NCBI GenBank assembly: GCA_002479815.1
Contig: DLPA01000163.1
Span: 11,298 to 34,236, forward strand
Origin: a bacterium UBA7470
GTDB lineage: Bacteria > Pseudomonadota > Gammaproteobacteria > Burkholderiales > Burkholderiaceae_C
Reading direction: 5' to 3'
Length of the DNA stretch: 22,939 nt
Under the pieces are notes generated by a model, which saw nothing but the letters and a program-made list of their open reading frames with translations, had not been told where the DNA came from and did no database searches. Shown in pieces: positions 16,660-22,718 of this stretch. Made by a program: the position numbers and the translations under genes. Numbering within the stretch: the first letter of the stretch is position 1; each line of letters starts with the position of its first letter.

Positions 16660-18720
16660 ATGTCGTCAACGCCTCCCAGCTCAGTTCCCGCTCGCGCTGC
16701 TTGGTGGCAGCAGCGTGGCGTGCTGTGGGCCTTGTTGGTCGTACTGCTGTTGGCCTTGCTGGGCACAGCCATCATATTGGCACAACGGTTTCAAGAAGCG
16801 CAAGCACAGGCGGCGCTGGAGCTCGAAGCACACAACATGGTCAGTGATATTCGCACGGGCTTGAATCGCAATGTGCAGACCTTGCAGAATTTACAAAACC
16901 TGACCGACAACGAGGAAAGCTGGGAGGCTGCGGCGCTGGAGATTTTGTTTCAGCACCGAGAAATGACACGCTTGCAGTGGCGCGACGCTCGATTGCGTCT
17001 TTTGTCCGAGCGCCACAGCCCCTACTATGACGATGTGCTGCAACAAGGCATGGTGTACGAGGGTTCGCAAGACTTGTCTGCCAGTTGTGCCGTAGCCAAG
17101 AGAAGCAGTGCGCCCGCGTTCTCCAGCAGTCAATTTTGGCCGGGTGTCCCAGGGCGAGGGCTGGAGTTGATTGAAATGTGCCTTGCTGTTTCATTTCCGA
17201 ACGCGGGCAGTGGCTTTTTTGTCATGAGCTATTCCTTGCAGGGCCTCTTGCAAGAAATGATCGCCAGGGAAGCACAGCGCGGGCGCGTGATTTCGTTCAC
17301 GGAGGTCGATGGAACACGCCTGGCCATTTTGGGCACCAGCCGATACGAGCGTATGCTGATGGCGCAAGTGGTATTGGAGCTGCCCGGGCAAGTGATGATG
17401 TTGCGCATTGAAAGCCCCCGAGAGCTGCTGACGACCCCCACGTGGGGCATCACCAGCTTGGTCATCGTGTTGTCGGCGCTGCTCCTCATGCTCTTGGGCT
17501 TGCTGGGCTACGACATGCGGCTGCGGTTGCAAGCCCAACGAAACTTGGCGGAAGCCTTGGCCTTTCGCAAAGCGATGGAAGATTCTTTGGTTACTGGGCT
17601 GCGGGCCAGAGATTTGCAGGGGCGCATCACCTACGTCAATCCTGCGTTTTGTCAAATGGTGGGCTTGTCGCCAGCCGTTTTGTTGGGCACAGGCATTCCT
17701 GCCCCCTACTGGCCCCCCGAGTTGATTGACGAATACCAACGCCGTCAAGCAGTGCGGCTGGCCGGGCAGACGCTGCCACGCGAAGGCTTTGAGTCCGTGT
17801 TCATGCGACACGACGGCACGCGCTTTCCGGTACTCATCATTGAAGCCCCTTTGATCAATGCCCACGGCCAGCAAACCGGATGGATGAGCGCGATTCTGGA
17901 CTTGACTGAGCAACACCGCATTGAAGCCTTGCAACGCGCCAGCCAAGAACGCCTGCATGCCACCGCCCGTTTGGCAACCGCTGGAGAAATGGCCTCCCTG
18001 CTCAGTCACGAACTCAATCAACCCTTGGCCGCGATTGCAAGTTATGCGCATGGGGCACTGAATCTGCTTGATTTTTCTAACCTTCACACCCCAATGAGCA
18101 GTCCTGACGTGGAGGATGTGCGGTTGGCTGTGCGGCGCATTGCCGAACAAGCCGAACGTGCGGGGAAAGTCATCCGCAGTGTGGCGGACTTTGTTCGCCG
18201 GCGCGAACAAGATGGGGTCTTGGCGCGCGAACGTGTCCCAGTGGATGGGCTGATGGAGGCCATCATGCCCCTGCTGGGGTTGCAAGCCCGCAAACACGAC
18301 ATTCAATTGCACATCCACACCCCCCCCAAATGCCCCCCCGCTTTGTGCGACCGCACCATGATTGAGCAAGTGCTGCTCAACTTGGCGCGCAACGGCATCC
18401 AAGCCATGCCCGACAACACGCCCACCAGCGCCTCAGGCTTACGACGACTGGACATCAGTGTGGCCGTCCACACCACCACCGAGCACAAAGAGGAGTTGGT
18501 GTTTGCCGTGCGAGACCACGGGCTTGGACTGACACCCGAAGTAGCCACCCACTTATTCACGCCCTTTTTCACCACCAAAGCCGAAGGCATGGGCTTGGGC
18601 CTGAGCCTATGCCGCACTGTGATTGAGCAACACGGGGGCGCATTGACCTATGAGGCCGCCCAACCTTCGGGCACCATTTTTAGATTTACCCTACCTGTGG
18701 CAGACGACGCTGCCGTCTAG
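16660..18720 (+). CDS. PAS-domain sensor histidine kinase (DctS/FixL-like)
   Basis: 686 residues. TM1 (21-42) and TM2 (262-284) bound a periplasmic sensor region of about 220 residues with a C143/C174 pair. A PAS domain follows (about 302-420, with YVNPAFCQMVGLSPAVLLG), then an H-box with phosphoacceptor H450 (LLSHELNQPLAAIASYAHG). The ATPase has an N-box (LLNLARNGIQAM, 572-583) and glycine boxes DHGLGL (619-624) and GMGLGLSL (643-650). It should phosphorylate the FixJ-type regulator encoded next. The layout resembles DctS, which senses dicarboxylates, but no dct transporter gene is in the window, so the ligand is open. The start is preceded by CCTCCTC rather than a purine-rich site. Confidence 0.92.
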   Translation: MSSTPPSSVPARAAWWQQRGVLWALLVVLLLALLGTAIILAQRFQEAQAQAALELEAHNMVSDIRTGLNRNVQTLQNLQNLTDNEESWEAAALEILFQHREMTRLQWRDARLRLLSERHSPYYDDVLQQGMVYEGSQDLSASCAVAKRSSAPAFSSSQFWPGVPGRGLELIEMCLAVSFPNAGSGFFVMSYSLQGLLQEMIAREAQRGRVISFTEVDGTRLAILGTSRYERMLMAQVVLELPGQVMMLRIESPRELLTTPTWGITSLVIVLSALLLMLLGLLGYDMRLRLQAQRNLAEALAFRKAMEDSLVTGLRARDLQGRITYVNPAFCQMVGLSPAVLLGTGIPAPYWPPELIDEYQRRQAVRLAGQTLPREGFESVFMRHDGTRFPVLIIEAPLINAHGQQTGWMSAILDLTEQHRIEALQRASQERLHATARLATAGEMASLLSHELNQPLAAIASYAHGALNLLDFSNLHTPMSSPDVEDVRLAVRRIAEQAERAGKVIRSVADFVRRREQDGVLARERVPVDGLMEAIMPLLGLQARKHDIQLHIHTPPKCPPALCDRTMIEQVLLNLARNGIQAMPDNTPTSASGLRRLDISVAVHTTTEHKEELVFAVRDHGLGLTPEVATHLFTPFFTTKAEGMGLGLSLCRTVIEQHGGALTYEAAQPSGTIFRFTLPVADDAAV

Positions 18721-18733
18721 AGAAAACGCTCCT

Positions 18734-18747
18734 GCAGCGCCCGCTGC
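18734..18747. promoter_or_regulatory. Perfect inverted repeat in front of the response regulator
   Basis: GCAGCG-CC-CGCTGC lies 5 nt before the regulator ATG at 18753, in the 32-nt gap between kinase and regulator genes. It occupies the place of the ribosome site and could be an operator or an RNA hairpin limiting translation. TAGAAT, overlapping the first ATG, resembles a -10 hexamer. Confidence 0.35.
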
Positions 18748-18752
18748 GTAGA

Positions 18753-19415
18753 ATGAACCCCATCATGCCCCTCCTTCAGCACCATAAAATTTTTATCGTC
18801 GATGACGACAGCAGCGTGCGCGAGGCCCTGTCTTGGCTGTTGCGGACACGTCGGCTCGTCAGTGACACCTACCCCAGTGCCGACGCCTTCCTCTCGGATG
18901 CCTGTTGGCAACAAAGGCCCCGAGAAGCCTGTTGTTTGTTGTTGGACGTGCGCATGCCCGGCATGAGCGGTCTGGCCTTGTTCGACAAACTCCAAACCTT
19001 GCCGTGGGCCAACACCATCCCCGTGATCTTCCTGTCAGGCCATGCGGATGTCGCCACCGCTGTGGATGCCGTCAAGCGTGGGGCCTTCGATTTTTGTGAA
19101 AAACCGTTTTCTGACAATGCACTGGTCGATAAAGTCGTCTCGGCCTTGGCGCAATCGGCACACCTGCTGCTGCAACAGCAAGCCCAGCAGCATTGGCAGC
19201 AGCAATTGGCCGATTTGACCGAACGCGAACGCGCCGTCATGGAGTTGGTCATTGACGGCCTGCCCAACAAACTGGTCGCCGATCGTTTGGGCATCAGCGT
19301 GCGCACCGTCGAAGTCCACCGCGCGCGCGTGTTTGACAAAATGGGCGTCAAATCTGCTGTTGAACTGGCGAATACCTTCCACAAGTACAGCGAGAAGCAC
19401 CGAGCAGATGCTTGA
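18753..19415 (+). CDS. FixJ/NarL-type response regulator (DctR-like)
   Basis: 220 residues. The receiver domain holds the acidic cluster D17-D19, phosphoacceptor D65 (LLLDVRMPGMSG), S95 and K117 (FCEKPF). A glutamine-rich linker (about 140-151) leads to a LuxR-type helix-turn-helix (about 152-215, LTERERAVMELVIDGLPNK and RLGISVRTVEVHRARVFDK). It is the cognate partner of the preceding kinase and binds DNA when phosphorylated; the targets are unknown, with dicarboxylate uptake the first guess from the DctR resemblance. The start is ambiguous: ATG 18753 (MNPIM) or ATG 18765, which gives a more usual receiver opening. Neither has a Shine-Dalgarno. Confidence 0.92.
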   Translation: MNPIMPLLQHHKIFIVDDDSSVREALSWLLRTRRLVSDTYPSADAFLSDACWQQRPREACCLLLDVRMPGMSGLALFDKLQTLPWANTIPVIFLSGHADVATAVDAVKRGAFDFCEKPFSDNALVDKVVSALAQSAHLLLQQQAQQHWQQQLADLTERERAVMELVIDGLPNKLVADRLGISVRTVEVHRARVFDKMGVKSAVELANTFHKYSEKHRADA

Positions 19416-19479
19416 TTTTGACCCCCGCTCCTCTCCCCCCCGCTGCCTGTGCGCTGCTGACTCCCCTGAGGGTGGCCCC

Positions 19480-19653
19480 TTATTTTTGATCGGTATCTTT
19501 CGGCATTTGTGTGGGCATTTCTTTTGGCGTTTCATCAGCTGTCGCCTGCTCGGGCGGCAACTCCCCGCCTCGGCGACCAGAAAACATGGTCCACCAAATG
19601 ATGAATACAAAAATCAAGCCAGCGGCCAACGCTTCAAGGAGCAAGAGGGTCAT
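19480..19653 (-). CDS. Small single-pass membrane protein, 57 aa
   Basis: The ATG at 19653 opens a frame of 57 codons ending in TAA at 19480. Residues 3-23 form one membrane helix (LLLLEALAAGLIFVFIIWW), followed by TMFSGRRGGELPP, a basic turn, and a hydrophilic tail rich in T, P, E, D and K. From memory, proteins of the form ..ALAAG....WWTMFSGRR.GE.P recur in Burkholderiales, which would make this a conserved hypothetical membrane protein; I cannot search here. It is divergent from mltA (36 bp apart) and convergent with the response regulator gene. The positive-inside rule places the tail in the cytoplasm. The function is unknown. Confidence 0.75.
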   Translation of the reverse strand: MTLLLLEALAAGLIFVFIIWWTMFSGRRGGELPPEQATADETPKEMPTQMPKDTDQK

Positions 19654-19686
19654 AGCACGTCAAATCTGAAAGGAAGAAGACAAAAA

Positions 19687-19706
19687 GCAATACGTATTGC
19701 AATACG
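19687..19706. promoter_or_regulatory. GCAATAC palindrome plus third half-site at the mltA start
   Basis: GCAATAC-GTATTGC (19687-19700) is a perfect 14-bp palindrome, followed by another GCAATACG (19699-19706) sharing its last two bases. The three half-sites, two of them direct, cover the presumed start of mltA and lie between it and the divergent small gene. A repressor operator is possible; the binding protein is unknown. Confidence 0.35.
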
Positions 19707-20883
19707 AAAAGCATACGCCCTATTGTCTGTGGCAACGGCCTTGACGCTGGCAGCGTGCAGCAATTTACCCTCGCCTCCCGTGCCGACTCCCCCCCCGCCA
19801 GTGACAAAAGACGTGCAGCGTGTCCCAGACGAGGCCGTCGCCTTAGATGCGTTATTGGCAGAAGTCGATGCCTTGCCCCTTCCCCCCGCACAAACCCGCG
19901 CCCGCAGCCTGTGGCAACCGGTGCGCTGGCGTGAGGTGCCCGGCTTGGGGCAAGACCAACTCCATGCGCTGTGGAATGCGTGGATACGCAGTTGCGAACG
20001 GCCCCAAGGCACATGGCAAGGCATCTGCCGTGAGGTGCGCCCACTCGCCCTGGCCTCGGCAGAAACCCAATGGACCTGGTTGTTGCGACGCTTTCAAGCC
20101 TATCGTGTCAGCAACCCCGACGGCAGCACACCCGCAGGCTTATTGACGGGCTACTACGAGCCGGTTTTGAGCGCCAGCCGCCTGCGCACCGCCACACATA
20201 CCGTGCCCTTGCACGGCGCACCCGCCCGTCTTCCCCCCCATCAAGCGTGGTTTTCCAGACAAGAAATCGACACCTTGCCCGCCGCCCAAACCCAATTGGC
20301 GGGACGTGAGTTGGTCTGGTTGTCCGACCCCATTGATGCCTTGATTTTGCAAATCCAAGGCTCAGGCCGCATCTTGGTCCGCGAACCCGATGGACAAGAA
20401 CGCACCATCCGATTGGCCTTTGCCGCCCACAACGGTCACCCCTACAAAAGCGTCGGCCGGTGGTTGTTGGATCAACGCGCCATCACCGACCCCTCTTGGG
20501 CCAGCATCAAACAATGGGCGATCCAAAACCCCACGCGGGTGAACGAGATGCTGTGGAGCAATCCACGCACCGTGTTCTTCAGGGAAGAGCCTTTAGACGG
20601 ACTGGACGCACAATTTGGCCCCAAAGGCGCACAAGGCGTGCCGCTCACCCCCGAACGCTCCATTGCCGTCGATTCCACCAGCATCCCCTACGGCACGCCC
20701 GTGTGGTTGGCGACCCAAGGCCCCACCCTGAGCACCCGCCGCTTGGTCATGGCGCAAGATACGGGTGGCGCCATTGTGGGCGCGGTGCGTGCCGACTACT
20801 TCACCGGCTGGGGGCCGCAAGCTGCGCAGATGGCGGGGGGACTCAAGCAGGCGCTGCAACTGTGGGTGCTGTGGCCGAGGTAG
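19690..20883 (+). CDS. mltA: Membrane-bound lytic murein transglycosylase A
   Basis: About 397 residues. MltA is an outer-membrane lipoprotein that cleaves the glycan strands of peptidoglycan, forming 1,6-anhydromuramic acid. From the chosen start the signal peptide is RIAIRKAYALLSVATALTL with lipobox LAAC (lipidated C23). Family motifs are GLLTGYYEPVLSASR, ALILQIQGSGRI, LAFAAHNGHPYKSVGR and the catalytic region MAQDTGGAIVGAVRADYFTG, whose Asp is the presumed catalytic residue. The start is unusual: no ATG, GTG or TTG lies where the signal peptide needs it. ATA 19690 or ATT 19696 fit, with AGGAAGAAGA upstream; TTG 19723 would remove all positive charge, and the next TTG upstream is 19507. The stop is 5 bp before the second TIR element. 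Confidence 0.93.
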   Translation: MRIAIRKAYALLSVATALTLAACSNLPSPPVPTPPPPVTKDVQRVPDEAVALDALLAEVDALPLPPAQTRARSLWQPVRWREVPGLGQDQLHALWNAWIRSCERPQGTWQGICREVRPLALASAETQWTWLLRRFQAYRVSNPDGSTPAGLLTGYYEPVLSASRLRTATHTVPLHGAPARLPPHQAWFSRQEIDTLPAAQTQLAGRELVWLSDPIDALILQIQGSGRILVREPDGQERTIRLAFAAHNGHPYKSVGRWLLDQRAITDPSWASIKQWAIQNPTRVNEMLWSNPRTVFFREEPLDGLDAQFGPKGAQGVPLTPERSIAVDSTSIPYGTPVWLATQGPTLSTRRLVMAQDTGGAIVGAVRADYFTGWGPQAAQMAGGLKQALQLWVLWPR

Positions 20884-20888
20884 CTTCA

Positions 20889-21134
20889 AAAAACCATAGT
20901 AAAAAAAGTGAGCTGCTCACGCAAGAAATACGTGGCTTATGGCTGATTTAAAACTAAAAAATCAGCCAAAAATTCAAAAAAACACCCTTAAAAACCGCCC
21001 GCACCGATCCAAACACCCCAAAAACGGGTTTGAAGGGCTATTTTTGGAGTTTTTAAGATCAATTTAAAGCATTAAATCGGCCAAAAATGCGGTATTTCTT
21101 GCGTGAGCAGCTCACTTTTTTTACTATGATTTTT
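20889..21134. repeat. 245-bp TIR element, copy 2
   Basis: The terminal inverted repeats are 43 bp (20889-20931 and 21092-21134), identical except one outer base. They share CATAGTAAAAAAAGTGAGC and TGCTCACGCAA with copy 1. The interior has a GGCTGATTT/AAATCAGCC hairpin (20941-20949 with 20959-20967). Three landmarks of copy 1 recur here on the opposite strand: GCCGATTT (21074-21081), AAAAATAGCCCTTCAAAC (21028-21045) and CCCGTTTTT (21020-21028). In both copies GCCGATTT begins exactly 47 bp from the start of CATAG. No coding potential. It begins 5 bp after the mltA stop. Confidence 0.9.
21103..21122 (+). terminator. Possible intrinsic terminator at the far end of TIR copy 2
   Basis: GTGAGCAGCTCAC (21103-21115) is followed by seven T (21116-21122). 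It would stop transcripts leaving mltA rightward and so insulate hemE. The stem is only 5 bp with a 3-nt loop, so pairing of the complete TIRs may matter more. Confidence 0.35.
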
Positions 21135-21140
21135 GGTTGT

Positions 21141-21190
21141 AACCACCCCGTCAGGCTTGCGCCTGCCACCCCTCCACAAAGGGGAATTGG
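21141..21190. repeat. Two-hairpin intergenic repeat upstream of hemE
   Basis: CAGGC/GCCTG (21152-21156 with 21161-21165) and CCCCT/AGGGG (21169-21173 with 21180-21184) form adjacent small hairpins, ending in GGGGAATTGG. From memory, similar CCACCCCTCC..GGGGAATT segments are scattered in many proteobacterial genomes. No promoter hexamers are clear between it and hemE. Confidence 0.4.
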
Positions 21191-21246
21191 GAGCCTATGC
21201 CGAATGGCGATAATCCAAGCTTTTAGATTGATGAGTGAATTGTTCT

Positions 21247-22353
21247 ATGAGCTTTGCCCCGCTTCAAAACGATACGTTTTTGCGCGCCTGTCTGCGCCAA
21301 GCCACCGACCACACCCCTTTGTGGCTGATGCGTCAAGCGGGACGCTATTTGCCCGAATACGGTGCCACCCGTGCGAAAGCCGGCAGCTTTATGGGCTTGG
21401 CCACCAACGTCGATTACGCGACCGAAGTCACCCTGCAACCGCTGGAGCGCTACCCGCTGGATGCCGCGATTTTGTTCTCTGACATCCTCACCGTGCCCGA
21501 TGCGATGGGCTTGGGACTGTCATTTGCGATGGGCGAAGGCCCCAAGTTCGCCACACACGTGCGCGACGAAGCCGCCGTGGCCGAATTGGCCGTCCCTGAC
21601 ATGAACAAACTGCGCTATGTGTTCGATGCCGTCACCAGCATCCGCAAAGCCCTGCACGGTCGCGTGCCCCTGATTGGTTTTTCTGGCAGCCCCTGGACGT
21701 TGGCCTGCTACATGGTCGAAGGCGGCGGCTCGGACGACTACCGCGCCGTCAAAACCCTGATGTACAGCCGACCTGATTTGATGCACCGCATCCTCAGCAT
21801 CAATGCCGATGCCGTGGCCGCCTACCTCAACGCCCAAATTGACGCGGGTGCTCAAGCCGTGATGGTGTTCGACAGTTGGGGCGGCGTACTCGCCGATGGG
21901 GCCTTCCAAACCTTCAGCATGGCCTACACCCACCGTGTGTTGGAGCAACTGCAAACCGAGAAAGACGGTCAACGCATCCCCCGCATCGTGTTCACCAAAG
22001 GCGGTGGCCTGTGGCTGAACGAGATGAACAGCCTGCCCTGCGAGGTGTTGGGTGTGGATTGGACGGTTAATTTGGGCCGCGCCCGTTTGGTCGTGGGAGG
22101 CGACGTGGGCGGCGCGGGCAAAGCCCTGCAAGGCAACCTCGACCCCAACGTCTTATTTGCATCGCCTCAGCACATCGAAACCGAAGCCGTGCGCGTCCTG
22201 GACAGCTTTGGCCTGCCCCATACCGACCGCGCCACCACCGGCCCCACCCACATCTTTAACTTGGGACATGGCATCAGCCAATACACCCCACCCGACAGCG
22301 TTGCCGCATTGGTCGCCGCCGTCCACAGCCATTCGCGCCGTATGCGGGCTTAA
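21247..22353 (+). CDS. hemE: Uroporphyrinogen decarboxylase
   Basis: 368 residues, the normal HemE length. It removes four carboxyl groups from uroporphyrinogen III to give coproporphyrinogen III in haem synthesis, in the cytoplasm. Visible motifs are the N-terminal LWLMRQAGRYLPEY (about 25-38) with substrate-binding Arg residues, ILFSDILTVPDAMG with conserved D79, GFSGSPWTLACYMVEGGGS in the middle, VMVFDSWGG, and the C-terminal FNLGHGI with the conserved His. The ATG at 21247 gives the usual start MSFAPLQNDTFLRA; a GTG four codons upstream is possible. No good Shine-Dalgarno is seen. It precedes priA, a common order in Burkholderiales. Confidence 0.97.
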   Translation: MSFAPLQNDTFLRACLRQATDHTPLWLMRQAGRYLPEYGATRAKAGSFMGLATNVDYATEVTLQPLERYPLDAAILFSDILTVPDAMGLGLSFAMGEGPKFATHVRDEAAVAELAVPDMNKLRYVFDAVTSIRKALHGRVPLIGFSGSPWTLACYMVEGGGSDDYRAVKTLMYSRPDLMHRILSINADAVAAYLNAQIDAGAQAVMVFDSWGGVLADGAFQTFSMAYTHRVLEQLQTEKDGQRIPRIVFTKGGGLWLNEMNSLPCEVLGVDWTVNLGRARLVVGGDVGGAGKALQGNLDPNVLFASPQHIETEAVRVLDSFGLPHTDRATTGPTHIFNLGHGISQYTPPDSVAALVAAVHSHSRRMRA

Positions 22354-22361
22354 ACTGTTCC

Positions 22362-22452
22362 CCCTTCCCCCACTGGCAGGAGAAGCTAAAAGCCCCTTTT
22401 ACCGATAGCAGAGTCTGCACTCCCTCACCAGCGGGGGAGGGCTGGGGTGAGT
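22362..22452. repeat. REP-like GC-rich inverted repeat after hemE
   Basis: CTCACC (22424-22429) pairs with GGTGAG (22446-22451), with an inner CTCCC/GGGAG pair; GCAGA-G-TCTGC lies just before at 22408-22418. Read in reverse, the segment gives CTCACCCCAGCCCTCCCCC, a type of intergenic sequence I recall as widespread in proteobacteria. It could end the hemE transcript, but no T run follows. Confidence 0.4.
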
Positions 22453-22569
22453 AAGTCAAAGGATGTGCTCGCGGTTATGCACAAAATGAAGCCCCTGCTA
22501 CAAGACTTCAAAACACGCGCACGGCAGGACGCGGTTTCCTCGCTATGCAGAGCGTAGCAATTGCAACCT

Positions 22570-22606
22570 ATTGATTTAATTGATATTTAAATAATTGCTT
22601 ATTTTT
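22570..22606. other. AT-rich tract upstream of the DnaA boxes
   Basis: About 37 bp made almost only of A and T (ATTGATTTAATTGATATT and onward), in sharp contrast to the surrounding GC-rich DNA. It lies 56 bp before the first DnaA-like box and could be easily melted DNA or a promoter UP-type element. The stretch 22453-22569 has no gene and only a small GCTATGC/GCGTAGC inverted repeat. Confidence 0.5.
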
Positions 22607-22661
22607 GGGGCACTCTAATGAAACCCTTGTGGCATCACGGTTTGCACCGCATTTAGACAGG

Positions 22662-22706
22662 CTATCCACAAAGTTATCCACAGAAAATCTGGATGACTGT
22701 GGATTG
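22662..22706. promoter_or_regulatory. DnaA-box cluster upstream of priA
   Basis: TTATCCACA (22674-22682) is a perfect consensus DnaA box. CTATCCACA (22662-22670) matches 8 of 9 in the same orientation, starting 12 bp earlier. TGTGGATTG (22698-22706) is a 7-of-9 match on the opposite strand. The cluster ends 12 bp before the priA start. DnaA control of priA, or another DnaA-binding role, is inferred. Confidence 0.55.
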
Positions 22707-22718
22707 TGTGACAAATCA

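Noticed and set aside
17191..18402. Long minus-strand frame (403 codons) opposite the histidine kinase
   Set aside because: It is fully antisense to a gene with clear kinase motifs; its product matches no family and reflects codon bias of the plus strand.
20889..21134. TIR element as an integron attC or CRISPR unit
   Set aside because: No integrase, cas genes, attC core sites or regular spacer-repeat pattern; there are only two copies, 13 kb apart.
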